Positions 11,641 through 24,186 of a stretch of 64,000 nucleotides of DNA are shown here, piece by piece. A program made the translations under genes and the position numbers. A model generated the notes under the pieces. That model did not search any database. It was not told the DNA's origin and was given only the letters and a program-made list of their open reading frames with translations. Every line of letters begins with the position of its first letter. The stretch's first letter is position 1. This DNA comes from Amphiura filiformis (taxonomy: Eukaryota; Echinodermata; Ophiuroidea; Amphilepidida; Amphiuridae): NCBI RefSeq assembly GCF_039555335.1, contig NW_027305503.1, forward strand, positions 973,501 to 1,037,500. The letters run 5' to 3'.

Positions 11641-11681
11641 TTGTTTCTTGGATTTTGTTTTCTTTGTTTTATCATCTGCAG

Positions 11682-11738
11682 GTGCAGTACGTCAACACAC
11701 CGCGTACCGTGCCTCAACCGCCTCCGTATTCACCATAA
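11682..11738 (+). CDS. MS4A/CD20-like protein, last coding exon (PPPY tail)
   Basis: Follows a T-rich tract and the acceptor ATCTGCAG (ends 11681). It encodes VQYVNTPRTVPQPPPYSP and then TAA (11736-11738). The phase is 0, matching the GTT|GTAAGT donor at 5343/5344, so the mature C-terminus would read ...SSQKVV followed by this tail. The PPPY motif is the classical ligand of WW domains such as those of Nedd4-type ubiquitin ligases, suggesting regulated turnover or sorting. The tail gives good support for the gene model because unrelated random sequence would seldom give acceptor, phase, motif and stop together. Confidence 0.7.
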   Translation: MQYVNTPRTVPQPPPYSP

Positions 11739-13067
11739 AAGACATTCATTACTAAAAATTAGCTGCTATGATCAGTCCCAGAACAACGCCAAATATGGAT
11801 TAAAAGACCTTTGACCTTGGATGTACAACAGCATGTTATGATCTAATGGGACATCAACAAACACCATTTCTATCAAAAAGGCAACAGCCGATATAATTTG
11901 AAACCACATAAATTACTAGAGTTGGTTCTTCTCTTGGATTTGGACCAAGCTTTAGAATATCGACTGTTGCGTTTTGAAATAAAACAAACAAGAAATTTAT
12001 CACCCATTGTAAAAGATATGGCACATGTACCGAATACATGTACATACATTGGCTGACCTTGTGGATTTCCTGGCCCAGCCATGCTAACCACATAAGGAGA
12101 TTATACGATTAACCTAGTGCAGCTATTGTCATAGCAGGGTATTATTATGTAATACTCCTGATCCATATTTGGCGCTCTCTTGGACTGATGATATAACCGA
12201 TACTTCCGAGTATGCACTTTACAGGGCACACAACATGTTGTCACACATATGTGACCGTCCACGTCGAAACGCTCGTAAAGTCGGCCCCTGGTCAATTTTG
12301 TTTTCTTCCGTGTTTAGAAAATATATATCATAAGCTTTACAATAATATATCATTTGACTTCAAACAATATCCAGAAGCGGAGTTATGGTTTGTTAAACTT
12401 TGCCCCTTCAGTAAAAGGGTACATTATTTTGGTGCTACATTATTTCTCTTTTTCCACATCGCTGGTATTACATATCAAATTGTCATAATTGGCGGTCACT
12501 TTAAATCATCCCCAAGTCAACGAGGTTCAGGAATGTTGATTGTTAGTTAACCCACCACTTGAACAGGATTTGGCCAAAGCAAACAAAGACTAGAGCTATT
12601 TACTAACTCTACGAGATACAAGTATAAGCTTATTATCCTCTTCAACAATAGGATTAAAGATTGGCGTTTGAATGACACTAAAATGAGAAACATGAATACA
12701 ACCTTTATGCACATTTTGCACTGTAACTCGAAATACAATTTACAAAAGATTTGAGATGGATGGTCACATATTATGATTAAGGACTAAGTCAACGTCATCT
12801 CGGAGCATTTCGATGGCGTCGATGATATAATAAAGAGTACTGTAGCCATATCAATTGCGTCTTCGTGAGCAATTATGGGCGTGGACTTGGCAATATCGTG
12901 CCATCGTCTTGCTCTATGGTTTGTTATTCATTGTTCAAAACCTTTTGTTTATTGTAGTACTTACTTGATTCAAATTACCGTGAGCAATTTGTGGATCGGT
13001 CGATATAATCCGGCAAAGAATGTATATCGAAGGTCATAATGATATTCAGAATTATTCATCCACGCGC
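11739..13067 (+). other. 3' UTR and downstream region of the MS4A-like gene
   Basis: The stop at 11738 is followed by AT-rich sequence. A candidate polyadenylation signal AATAAA is at 11978-11983. Short inverted similarity between about 11785-11805 (CGCCAAATATGGAT) and 12160-12178 hints at a degraded foldback. No other gene is recognised up to 13067. Confidence 0.35.
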
Positions 13068-13071
13068 TTAA

Positions 13072-13126
13072 GGGATCTGCAATGAGCGTTTCGACAGTAT
13101 TTATTGTGGGACATGAGAGCACATCA
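13072..13126. mobile_element. Truncated copy of palindrome family P
   Basis: Begins at TTAA (13068-13071) and carries GAGCGTTTCGACAGTATTT and GGGACATGAGAGCACATC as in the copies at 5597 and 8866. It then breaks off after about 55 bp into unrelated sequence. Confidence 0.7.
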
Positions 13127-13790
13127 GACATATCAGTTATGAAAAGCAGTCATTGGATTGAATCTAAATTGATTTCCTGAAAGGTGTGCATTCAAAGATT
13201 GCCTGTTCAATTTTTCACATATTTGTACATAATTATGAATTTTTGTGATAATTTTTGAGTGTTATTTTTTACATTACCTACAAATACAATTTTTCATAGC
13301 ACTAGATATATCTTTAAAAAATGGAAATCACTAATAAATGTGCGATTGATACAAGCTTTGATATGTCCAATACTGAAATGCCTTGCATTCAGACATCTTT
13401 ATTATTGTGTTTAGCTGCCAGAAATTCTAAATATGCATCACCTCCGAATACATGTTAAAAGCTCTGTCACAAACTGAGAGAATAGTAAATTATATTTAAG
13501 CAAAAGGTGCAGGGTAATACACTCTTTAATACTACCAAGTTTCAATAGCCTGTATATAACATTTCTGAGATATTAACAAAATAAGTAAGTATTCGTAGAT
13601 GTAGATTTCGGTAGCCGAATGTTGCCTACAAATACAATTTGACATCATGACCGTATTGTGAAACACCGCCATTCATGCCAATGCCCATATCGGTACATAA
13701 AGAAGGCCCGTACGTTCGCTATCAAATTATATGTCAATGAAAGTTGCGAATTCACATGCATGCCTGTCATGCAAAACTAAATACGGCTAA
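13127..13790. other. No gene recognised
   Basis: AT-rich sequence. The phrase CCTACAAATACAATTT occurs twice (near 13278 and 13625), suggesting a degraded repeat. No supported frame or RNA. Confidence 0.3.
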
Positions 13791-13794
13791 TATT

Positions 13795-14988
13795 CATGAT
13801 GTGACGTCATCAATTTGAATATTCATGAGGTGACGTCATCAATTTGCATATTCATGAGATGACGTCACCAATTTGTATATTTATGACATGACGTCATCAA
13901 TTTGCATATTCATGAGATGACTTCATCAATTTGCATATTCATGTAGTGACGTCATCAATTTGAATATTCAAATCTCAAATTATATGAATATCCAAATTTT
14001 ATGAATATTTAAATTTGTATGAATATTCAAACTTTAAATTTGATGAATATTCAAATTTTTAATTCTTAATTTAATTTTCAATCCATGCCGGAATCCATAA
14101 CGTCGTCAATTTGCATATTCATGAGGTGACGTCATCAATTTGAATATTCATGTAGTGACGTCATTAATTTGCATATTCATGAGATGACGAATATGGAAAT
14201 TGATGACGTCACCTCATGAATATGCAAAGTGACGTTATCTAATGAATATGCAAATTTATGACGTCATCTCATGAATATGCAAATTAATGACGTCACCTCA
14301 TGAATATTCAAATAATGACGTCACCTGATGAATATTTTTGCGGATATGCAAATTTATGACGTCACCTCATAAATATGCAAATTGACGACGTCATCTTTAG
14401 AATATGCAAATTTATGACATCATCTCATTATTATGCAAATTGATGACGTCATCTCATGAATATGCAAATTGACGACGTCATCCTATGAATATGCAAATTC
14501 ATGACGTCATCTCATGAATATGTAAATTGATGACATCACCTCATGAATATTCAAATTAATGACGTCACCTCGTGAATATTTTTGCGAATATGCAAATTTA
14601 TGACGTCATCTCATGAATATGCAAATTGATGACGTAACCTCATGAATATGCAAATCATCTGATGAATATGCAAATTTATGACGTCATCTTATGAATATGC
14701 AAATTTATGACGTCACCTCATAAATATGCAAATTGACGACGTCATCTTATGAATATGCAAATTCATGACGTCATCTCATAAATATGGAAATTGATGACGT
14801 CACCTCATGAATTTGCAAATTGACGACGTCATCTTATGAATATGCAAATTTATGACGTCATCTCATGATTATGCAAATTGATGACGTCATCTCATGAATA
14901 TGCAAATTGATGACGTAACCTCATGAATATGCAAATTGATGACGTAGTTTATGACCTCACCTCATGCATATGCAAATTGATGACGTTT
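13795..14988. repeat. 29-bp satellite with CRE and octamer motifs
   Basis: A tandem array of a unit of about 29 bp whose consensus joins GATGACGTCATCTCATGAA and TATGCAAATT. Each good unit carries the palindrome TGACGTCA (the CRE/ATF site) and ATGCAAAT (the POU octamer). Units up to about 14190 read in one direction (TTTGCATATTCATGAG), and those after it in the other, so the array is itself an inverted repeat. Units vary at a few bases and some are shortened. No coding sense is visible. A regulatory role is possible but unproven. Confidence 0.85.
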
Positions 14989-15215
14989 TCAGCTCGTTAG
15001 CTTCTGTTTTGGCCACTTTTTCTGCCTTTAAACCTTTTAAGTGTCGGTCTCACCTGTCTCGTCATGTCTTTGTCCTCACGTCTCTGGTGTCTCTTGTCTT
15101 TGCACCGTCTATTGTATTGTAATTATTTAGTTATTTATCCAAAGGGGTGGTCATAGTTCCTTCGAGCTTTGCTCTGTTATGGCCATCCTTCTATCTTATT
15201 GATAAATGTCATGGA
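14989..15215. other. Unique insert inside the 29-bp satellite
   Basis: This non-repetitive block breaks the array. It runs from about GTTTTCAGCTCGTTAGCTTC to a segment containing TTCGAGCTTTGCTCTGTTAT. Its C/T-rich first half and TTTATCC/GATAAAT-bearing end resemble the 3' end of a non-LTR retrotransposon, but I cannot name a family. The satellite resumes on both sides. Confidence 0.4.
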
Positions 15216-15540
15216 AAATGATATGCAAATTGACGACGTCAAACTATGAATATGCAAATTTATGTCACTTCATGAATATGCACCTCATAGATATTCAAAT
15301 TCACATAATTTTAAGTAATGAATATTCATCAAATTTAATGACGTCATCTCCTAAATATGCAAATTGGTGACGTCATATCATGAATATGCAAATTGATGAC
15401 GTCACCAAATTGATTGACATTTCATGAATATGCAAATTAATTACGACACCTCATGAATGGGATATTGATGCCACATCTGATGAATATGCAAATTATTGAC
15501 GTCATCTCATGAATATGCAAATTTTTGAATATCAAATTTT
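15216..15540. repeat. 29-bp satellite, degraded continuation
   Basis: Further units with ATGAATATGCAAATT and GACGTCA, more diverged and irregularly spaced, grading into AT-rich sequence. It has the same orientation as the right-hand part of the main array. Confidence 0.75.
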
Positions 15541-16072
15541 ATAACCGAATTTTGCGAATCTCAAATATCAAATTATATGAATATTCAAATTTTTGTAATA
15601 TTTTATGACTATTCAATTTTTATATTTTTATGAATTTTATACAAATATTTATGAAATGATTATCCAAATTTGTATGAATATTAAAATGAATTTTCAAATT
15701 TAATGGAATTTTTATACTAAAAAAGTTCCTGAATATTCAAATTTAATGAATAATGAATTTTCACAAAAATATTGAATATTAAATTGTTTAAATTAATTTA
15801 ACATTTTATTAATTCAAATGTAATATTTATTCTTAAATTTGAATAGTGATAGAATTTGAATTTGTATATTTTATACAAATTAAATAATCATTAAATTTGA
15901 TTATTCATACAAATTTGAATATCGATACAAATTTGAATATTCAAATAAATATTGCATATTTCGTGTTGTGAATATTTTTAAATTTTAATATCAAATTAAA
16001 TTTGAATATTTATTATTCATAAAATTTTAATTTTCATTAAATTAAAAATCAATATTCAAATATTCATCAAAA
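15541..16072. repeat. AT-rich degenerate repeat of the GAATATTCAAATT type
   Basis: Very AT-rich sequence dominated by variants of GAATATTCAAATTT in both directions, probably decayed units derived from the neighbouring satellite. The same character resumes after the inserted element, at 16821-17075. Confidence 0.6.
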
Positions 16073-16820
16073 TGAAGAGCTTTGTTTCAAAAGCCCTTAC
16101 ATCCACTTTTGACCGAAATTGAGTTATTGGCATAATATTATAGTGTGGGTAAAAATACACATTTTGGTGATTGCTTGACCTTCATACTACCTTCCCTTCC
16201 GGAGTTATCGCATATTTCCCGTTTGGGAAATCTTAGGGAATTTCCGGAAATCTGAACTTAAAATGATATAGACTTGTTTTGTTTTAATTTTTTGATGTAT
16301 AATGGTAGCCTGGAATGTTCTTTACCTATTAAAACCAAACGGAACTGTTTTGGGGTCACTATGTTTGAAAAAAAATCATTTTAATTAACAAAAGGTGTAG
16401 CTTCGTTAATACCCAAAAAAATGCCATTTTCCCGAATTTAATTAAAAATTCATAATTAAAGAAGTAAATGAGATATTTCAATTTTTCTTTTTGATTTTCA
16501 AAGCATTAGTTAAGTTACATAATGTAGTGCAAACAAATGGGCTCAAATTTGATTGCAAAGGTGGATTCTAGAAAAGGGGTAAATTTATTTTGTTGTAAAA
16601 CCCCTTACATACACAAAAGGTGTGATATAAAATAAATAATAAAATAAATAGGAAGGCTTGAAAATTGTACCAAACCTATTCTTTTAGTTTCTATTCATCA
16701 ACACGTTATCCAACCCCAAAATTGAATCAAATCGAAAAAGTAATACTTGCACAATTAAAAAAAGCTGTTTTTCTCAAAAGTCAAAAGTGGATGTAAGGGG
16801 TTTTGAAACAAAGCTCTTCA
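16073..16820. mobile_element. Terminal-inverted-repeat element, no coding
   Basis: Starts TGAAGAGCTTTGTTTCAAAA and ends in its exact inverse TTTTGAAACAAAGCTCTTCA. Next inward is CCCTTACATCCACTTTTGAC against GTCAAAAGTGGATGTAAGGG. The 748-bp element splits the AT-rich repeat. The target duplication cannot be defined in this AT-rich context. No transposase. Confidence 0.8.
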
Positions 16821-17075
16821 AATGTTCATATACATAGAATTAGAAAATTCATAAAAATAATATTGAATATTTTTAATTCATAAAAATAGAATATTCGTGT
16901 TATTTAATTTTGAATAATTCATTCAAATTTCAATATTTGAGTATTCAATAGAATATTTTTATAGAATATTCTGCAATTATTCGTTATTCGTGAAAATTTG
17001 AATATTCATCAAGTTTGAATATTAATACATTTTAATATTCTTAGAACATGAATATTCATACAATTATATTATTGT
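16821..17075. repeat. AT-rich degenerate repeat, right part
   Basis: Same GAATATTCAAATT-like composition as 15541-16072, interrupted by the 16073-16820 element. Confidence 0.55.
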
Positions 17076-17438
17076 ATTAGCAACCAATCACGCCGCGCCT
17101 CTGCCCTGACGTCAGATGCAAACTAGTCTTTTTAATGAAATATTCCTCAACACATACACTTATGAACTCATACTACATCCATTTGACCTACATTAATTTA
17201 AATCACCTTATAAATAGTCACTTGATAGACTTGCATATTCACGTAACGCACAAGTCAGAAGAGCGAAACAAACGTTTACCATGTTTACGTCACTGAATTT
17301 AGGACTTTGGAAGCAAAAGTAGGCTACTGCTGCTGAAACCATAGATTTCAAATTTTAAATTTCACATTTTAATTTGGTCACGAGATCGTTTTGTGGTGTT
17401 ACGTTATTTGGTTATTATATCGGGAGTATATATGCCTA

Positions 17439-17648
17439 CAGGTTGTATCAAAATGATCGGTACCAACCAGTTTACAGAAATTAAGGACAAGACTGCCACA
17501 TCAAAATGCAACATAAGATCCACCTAATTTGTAGATAAATGTTGTGAGAGGATTGCAATTTCAATATGATCCAATATTGCATTTTGAGGCAGCAGGCTTG
17601 CCAATAACCATGAAAACTGATGGGTACCAATCATTTTGATACAGCCTG
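17439..17648. mobile_element. TA-flanked MITE (CAGGTTGTATCAAAATGAT family)
   Basis: Inverted ends CAGGTTGTATCAAAATGAT and ATCATTTTGATACAGCCTG are bordered by TA (17437-17438, 17649-17650). The length is 210 bp and it is noncoding. The TA target fits Tc1/mariner-type mobilisation. A single end of the same family occurs at 32376-32409. Confidence 0.8.
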
Positions 17649-17671
17649 TATAAGCAGTGTGCTAATTAAGG

Positions 17672-19053
17672 TTTAGTCATGGAGGTATATAAATAAATGG
17701 AGAATGATCGCCAGAATTCTAATCTCTTAAGTGGAGATTATCCTATTACCTCTATTCAATGAGTCACCAAACTTGAATGACTAGCCACTTCAGCCAAGCT
17801 ATTGATCTCCACGATGGTTATGAGACTCTACCATGGTTCATTGATCGTCACTCCCAAAATTTCCTCATAGGAATTGACCCTACATTGACCCGTACCGGAA
17901 GGCTTGTAAAAGAGACTGTATAATGACGTCAGCTAGTCAATTAGCTGTTCAAAGTCGCCAGTTTTGATAGCTTAAAGTTTCAATGTATGATTGTGCGAAA
18001 ACCCGATGAAATTTGGATGTTCTGTTCTCAAGTTATGAAACTGTTTTCTACACTAGTTGTGCCGTAACTTGACAAATATACTTAGGCACCAGAAACAAAT
18101 TAGTTCGATCTTTGGATCGACCGTCGATGCTGCTTCGATGCTTGTTATTAATGAACTAACAACTAATTAATCAGAATTAATGCTAGATTTATATTGGTCA
18201 TTATCTGTACAGGCACAGAATACTATTTTTTTGCAATTAAGAATAGTAAATCAATTGATTTCATAAATAATAAGGATCGACCAAGCATCGATGGTCGATC
18301 GAAAGATCGAACTAATTTGTTTCTATCGCCTTAGTTTTCATGTTCATATATTAAGCTTTTAAGGGGGTCTGAGGGAGTTCAAATATAGTGCAAATGAAAG
18401 CAAAACGTTTTTACCTTCCGATTGTGAAAAAATTATGTTGGGTCAATTTGGGCCAATTGAGTTAAGAGCGAGTAAAATTTACCGGAAGTACTTCGGAATT
18501 CAGCTAAAATCTTTTCATCATCATTAAACTTCTCATTTTATAATAAATAATTATCAGTATTTAGGCCTAAATGATTATTAATATTATTAGGGGCCATCAT
18601 TTTCTTTGGAGGGGGTTCCAAATAGGCCTATACGGGGGGGGGGGGGGGCATAACTTTTTGGAAAGAAAAATAGGGGGGCATAGCCTAATTTAATTTTTCA
18701 AGAATCATGACCAAAATGTAGGGGGTCACAATATGACCACAGATATAGGCCTACAGATAGGGTGTTTATTTTATTTAAAAAGACTGATTTCAATGCAATT
18801 TTTTGGCGAAAATGACATTTTGATATCAAATTTTCTGAAACATGAGCACTTTCCAATAAACATTATAAGTAACTGCATTTAGCACCCCATTGAAATAAAT
18901 GACCAGTGAAACAGACTTAACAATGTAATCAGCTTAGCATAATCAATATCCCCTGAAATTGCCTATTCAACAATAATTGGTCATAACCAACGTAGTACAA
19001 AAGATGCTTGGCTAGATCATTCTCCATGTATTTATATACCTCCATGGTTTAGT
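17672..19053. repeat. Foldback element bounded by 41-bp inverted ends
   Basis: Near 17672-17712 the sequence GGAGGTATATAAATAAATGG, followed by AGAATGATC, is repeated inverted at 19009-19053. About 1.3 kb lies between. The interior holds a TTA-flanked MITE at 18085-18330 and a poly-G stretch near 18627. There is no transposase and the target duplication is not resolved. Confidence 0.6.
18085..18330. mobile_element. PIF/Harbinger-type MITE (TTA-flanked)
   Basis: Starts GGCACCAGAAACAAATTAG and ends CTAATTTGTTTCTATCGCC, with TTA at 18082-18084 and 18331-18333. Further inward, GATCGACC-type sequence and GCATCGA palindromes pair. The TWA target and GGC end suggest PIF/Harbinger. Noncoding. Confidence 0.75.
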
Positions 19054-22000
19054 GTTATAGTGTTGAATGAGTTAGGGGGTTTGGTTACGGTTAGGGTTAA
19101 ATGTTATAGTGTTATAGTGTTAGCTAACCGTTTTGTTAGTCCCAGGGTTAGTGTTAATAACAAAATGTAGTATGTAGATAGGGCTTCCACAAAACGATCA
19201 CGCAGCACTAGTGGCGGAGTTCCGTTTTCACACAAAAACGCAAGTAGTAAATCCGTAAATACACGTTTCTGTACAAAATTATCAATTGCGCTCTCACTAT
19301 AGCCACAATAGCCTCATCCCAAAGGCATACTCCAATAACCTCAATTAAACAATCATAGTGCAAAATTTGACATCAAGTTTTTGTACCCACATTTTTCAAA
19401 GGACATTCAATGAATGTACAAATGTATTGGGGTTAAAGAACTGTGCCCCTGATAGATGAGCATGTTGTGGATCCTAGTGTCTTCAGGCAGAGGATGATTT
19501 TTAAAAGCACTTCCCAGCAAGTCTTGCGGTTAGCACAGCTGTGTGAGTGAACATGACACCACTGCCCGCCCACTGCATACACACGTGCATGGTTAAATTT
19601 GAATTTGGACAGATATATTTACAGTAAAAACAACTTCTAAAGGTTGGTCGATTTCACATTTTATGTTATCTACAGAAGGTGTGAATTATCCTTCATGCAT
19701 ACATCACTTTAGATCTGAAATCGACCAAGAAATAATGACACACGGACAATTCTAAAACAACATCTTTTGCACAGAGTTCAATGGGATTTGAAAAGTAAAG
19801 TGGCATTTGAAACTCTAGTGATAACACTTTTACAGTGCATGATGGGGCTTCCTTAAATCATCCTCTGGTCTTCCAGGTATGTCACGCGTTTTTGTTCATT
19901 CAATTCTGGATGGAATTTATATACTTCAAAAGCTGTTGTTTTGTCCAAATCTACCTTGGGTGTTGAAAAAAATGCACCCAAATAATTGAGCAGACATCTT
20001 TCGCTATAGAACATGTTTATAACCTACATGGTCATTTTTGACGCCAAGTCACTGCCAAAAATGCACTTTTTGGTGGTCACAATTTTAAACTCATTTCAAA
20101 ACCCGGGGTGCAAAAATGATCACGTAGTTTTAAAAGATGCACAAATAGAAATTGCACAATTACTGCTTATGTGAAACAAGAAAATAAACCGAAATAAACT
20201 TAATTTAAGAAATTACCCCAAAACGTTCATAATAATATGTCTAAGCTGTTGGTGTCATTTGATGAAACACATGTATCAAATATTTAATAGCAAAGTCTCA
20301 ACATTCGGCACCATCTGGGTCCACAAGATTGAGATATAGCAGTCGATCCAATCACAGATAGGCCTGTGCAGTGGTGCGTCGTGCCGTTGCATAGCCTCAA
20401 GAATTAGAAGACTGTGGTTAGCAGTGAATCTCGTCGGTATACCAGTTCCTTAAAACAGATAGCACAAAGGGAGTATAAGTGTCTACAAAGCACTATCTGA
20501 AATGTTTTAACTTACAGCCATATTGTAACATTTGCTGATGTGTTCAATTTTTTTCAAAGTAATGTACTTGAATACTAACATAATTAGGCTGAGAAAATCA
20601 AGGCTCAGTATTTGTGATACAATCGGAGATGTTAAATATATGACGTGTCCCGTCGTTTTATTCATACGATCAAAATATTAGTCGAGCGCACACATGATGC
20701 TCATAACATTGTAAGCGTTTGGGATGGTCATAACACATCAACCGGTCTCAGTCACGGCCGACGGAGTGGCACGCATTGGCGAGATATACGCTTTATTCTG
20801 CCTCATTTATCCGGTTCAAATATAAAAGCGGACACTTTTGAGAGTGAAAACTATTTCTTTTGTTACAGTATGGCTCTAAGTGTCAAATTTAAAAGTTACA
20901 ACGTTGAATTGATCAAAGTCTCCTAAATTTTGGTCAATTTTCAACAAACGAAAAAGCTCCACAATTATTATGGCCCAAAGTATGAAAATGTGAAATCACA
21001 TTAGGTCCAAAATGATCGAGGATTAAATATGAACCCGGTTCCAATTGCTTGTTTTTTCTTTTCTGTATTTCTGTAAACATGGCATATAACATGCCACTTT
21101 TCGAAACAATGTTATTTGCCCGAAAGGTATCGGGAGATTCCTTTTTACAGGTGTGCACACAGAGCTATAGATATCAAACGTGTACATGTTATATCATATA
21201 TCATAAATTTGGATAGTGGTAAACTTAAAGAGACTGCTTTGTTTCCAATTTTTAAAATGTATCTTGACTATGCAAACAAGCTAATTAACAATGGTATCAT
21301 TTTAAGCATTTTTTGCTATCTACTGCTGATAGCAATGACACATTACAGTTAACTAGCTCAATGCATTACCACATTTGTTTCACTTTCTGTTTAATTTGCA
21401 ACTGCTTTAGGCTTATACGAGCGTACATTGATTGATTGAAAACTGTGCACTCACCCACATGTTGTGTTCCTCCAATATTCAATTACCGTTGGTGCATCCA
21501 GCTCTTCCCTAATTCATGAATTAGCGACTCCAATCCTCATTTTCGCCAGCCATCCAAGATACCACAAAAATAATTAAACCACAAAGAGAAATGTTATTAC
21601 ATTTAAGAGAATATAATGTGAACACCACCAAATCAAGCTCCTATTCTTTCATCCCGCACTCAATTGATGATATAAGGTTTCGGATCAATATCGATTTTTT
21701 TTCTTCTCAAAACATGATAAAATTATATTCATTTTCACTAACAGAAAGATTCTATACGCTTTTTGAGCCGAAAAAATTAAGTAAAATAATTTAAAAATTA
21801 AAACAGCTGTATTATATATCAAAACGCTTTTATAATCATTCGGCATTGTTACGGTTGGCTGTTTTTATACCGCGAGATACCGAAATTTAATTCAAAATAT
21901 TGGATTCTGTCATATTATACCAACGTGGTATTTTATTTTAATATGTATAAAGCCTAAATTGCAATAATTTTGAAGAAAACATTCATTTGTACAGGAATTT

Positions 22001-22215
22001 TTTCCCGAATTTGTTCAAAATCTGTGTCGGTCGGGCCCGTAGAACAGTGTTTTCTTTTTCATCGCCTCAGGTACATGTACCAGGCAATTGATATCGCAAG
22101 GTTATTTGGCGATTCGAAAAAATAGACCTAGGTATAATGCGGAAATGTTAGGCCTACAAATCTTTTCTGTAATCTTAGTGGTTTTGAACATTTTAAACAT
22201 CTTCTGGTGAATTAA
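19054..22215. other. Intergenic sequence, no supported gene
   Basis: No family is recognised in any frame. The open frame of 93 codons at 20645-20926 shows no known motif and no composition change. Short inverted pairs, such as AGAGGATGATTT near 19490 with AAATCATCCTCT near 19855, suggest a decayed foldback around 19480-19880. A block of TGTTATAGTGTTA-like direct repeats sits near 19060-19150. Confidence 0.4.
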
Positions 22216-22615
22216 GTTTGGGTTATGCAATTTGTAGCTGCAAAAATTAGATGTTATATTTAGGCCTCGCCTTGTTCGTGTCTAGGCTTAAACAAAAAGT
22301 AATATTTCTGGCATGGGAAGATGAATCGACATAAAACGCGTTTATGTAAAATAAAGATAGGTTATAATTTTAACCGAATTTTAGAGAGCTAGCCTGGCTG
22401 TCCTTGCATTTGCTGCAATTAATTACCTCGCACAAAAATACAAGACATAATACCTACACTGATCCGAGGTGGAAACCCTGAGTAGGCCTACATGCTTGTT
22501 GAGTCATTCGTGTTCTCGGTTACACGAGAAAACATAACGTGATAAGCAACGCGAAAAAGCTTGAAAAGTACAAGAATGCTTGTCATGCTTGTGTTTTTGT
22601 GTTAGTTAGGCTATA

Positions 22616-22849
22616 CCCTAAAACCTCGTTTACAAGCATATAGAGTGATTTTGATAACGGCTATATTAAAACGAAGCAGCCATAAATATCCCAATGCAAT
22701 AGATTGGTCTTACAATAGTAATTGTTTGTATATGCTTGTATCGGTAATTTATTAAACTCCATAACGTTCTAAATTTGCCGCTGGATGGCGCCTGGATTAA
22801 TTAGCTTTCATCAAAAGCACTTTATATGCTTGTAGACGAGGTTTTACGG
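22616..22849. mobile_element. TA-flanked palindromic MITE
   Basis: Inverted ends CCCTAAAACCTCGTTTACAA and TTGTAGACGAGGTTTTACGG, with TA at 22614-22615 and 22850-22851. It is 234 bp and noncoding, nested in the 22.2-24.7 kb foldback. Confidence 0.75.
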
Positions 22850-23159
22850 TATGTTGGGTTATAGGACTTTTAGGAAAGGTTGAGTTAACTTCTTAGCAAG
22901 CATACAACGTTTTACAGAAAATGTTTAAATGTCGGGATATATAAAGGGTATAAAACGTTTTAATAACATACATAAACATTTTTGAAAAGGTGATGCAAAA
23001 CATCCTAACAGTGCTTTTTAACTGTTGACAAAATATTTTGCAACATGTTTGTCCAAAGTATTTTACAATAACGTTTAAAACATATTCATCATCTTTATAT
23101 AACTCGACATTTAAATGTTATTATAAAACGTTTTAAGAACATTTTTGTGTTTGCTGGGT

Positions 23160-23420
23160 TAAGTTGTGATATAACGGAAAATATTATGTTAGATTTGATG
23201 TTAGATAGGGGGTTATGTTAGTAAGGTTATGTTAGGTTATGTTATGTTAGTAAGGTTATGTTAGGTTATGTTAGGTTATGTTATGTTAGTAAGGTTATGT
23301 TATGTTAGGTTAGGTTGTGTTATAACAGATAAGATTGTGTTCGGTTTGTAATGTTACAAAGGGTTATCAAGATTATGTTATAATTATGTTAAGGATATGT
23401 TGGGTTATGTTAGGCAAGAT
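23160..23420. repeat. TTATGTTAGG-type short tandem repeat
   Basis: Irregular tandem runs of GGTTATGTTA, GGTTATGTTATGTTA and GTAAGGTTATGTTA. The unit contains TTAGG but is not a telomeric array, because unit lengths are mixed and the copies diverge. Confidence 0.75.
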
Positions 23421-24115
23421 CTATAGTCCTAACTAGAAATTTCGAACCCTATCATAATGATAATGTCGTCAGGTCTCAGTTACTGGGACTAAGGCAAGAT
23501 CAGGTTATGTTGAGTAAGATTTTATTAGAAAAGGCCAAAAAAATGCATGTCTCAGATCACAAGAGCTACCCGCGCGTTCGTCCCCTTAGTTTGTTTTTTT
23601 AATCGGTAGAAATATATAATGTTTATAAAGCATTATTTTGTTGGAAGAATTATGTGAACAACACTTTAAATTAGAGACAAATTTAATTTTGTGTATAAGA
23701 ATAAGCGTTGAAAGTTTCGAGCATCTCAAGTTTATTTTGACCGAGTTTGAATCGGAAAAGTTGATTAAGATTAACTGCATTGGATTTTAAGATTTTCGCA
23801 AGCTCTGTTACATACCTTTTTGGCTTTAGATTAAGTTAGTTACGATTAGGATAAGTAACAATCATGCAGTACTTTTGTCATTTTCTTTGGTAGGGGGTCC
23901 CAAATATCAAAGTTTGATACTGAGTCGAGTCGCTAATAATAACAACACAGAAGTGTGTGGGCGATGAAGCTTCCGTTTTCAAATAAAGTTGAAAATGTGT
24001 TCATTAAAATGAGTGCCTATAGCAGCTCTCATCATCACGATCATGCCTTATAAAGCGGGGTCACACAAATGATCAACATCAGATATAGGGGTTTAAAAAT
24101 GACTGGCCACTGACA

Positions 24116-24186
24116 CTTCAGCAAGACTTCAGTCTTTATCATAAACATAATGTCATCTATACGGACCTGAAGTCTTGCTGAGTTAC
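24116..24186. repeat. Short hairpin
   Basis: TCAGCAAGACTTCAG near 24118 pairs with CTGAAGTCTTGCTGA near 24168 around a loop of about 35 bases. It lies inside the larger foldback. It may be a miniature element or a stem of it. Confidence 0.55.

Larger units (their letters stand above)
5344..11681 (+). other. Last intron of the MS4A-like gene
   Basis: Begins GTAAGT and ends in a T-rich tract followed by ATCTGCAG. It is 6.3 kb and mostly made of mobile DNA: a TTAA palindrome at 5597-6227 and a 4.6-kb TTAA foldback at 6363-10989 that contains further elements. The remaining 11000-11640 is unique-looking, GC-richer sequence with no frame I recognise. The boundaries are inferred from splice consensus and the phase-0 match of the flanking exons. 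Confidence 0.6.

Noticed and set aside
20645..20926. 93-codon frame as a gene
   Set aside because: No family motif, no splice or promoter support, and its size is within chance expectation for a 64-kb window.
23160..23420. Telomere-like TTAGG array
   Set aside because: Unit lengths are mixed (TTATGTTAGG, TTATG) and divergent. It lies inside a foldback element, not at a chromosome end.
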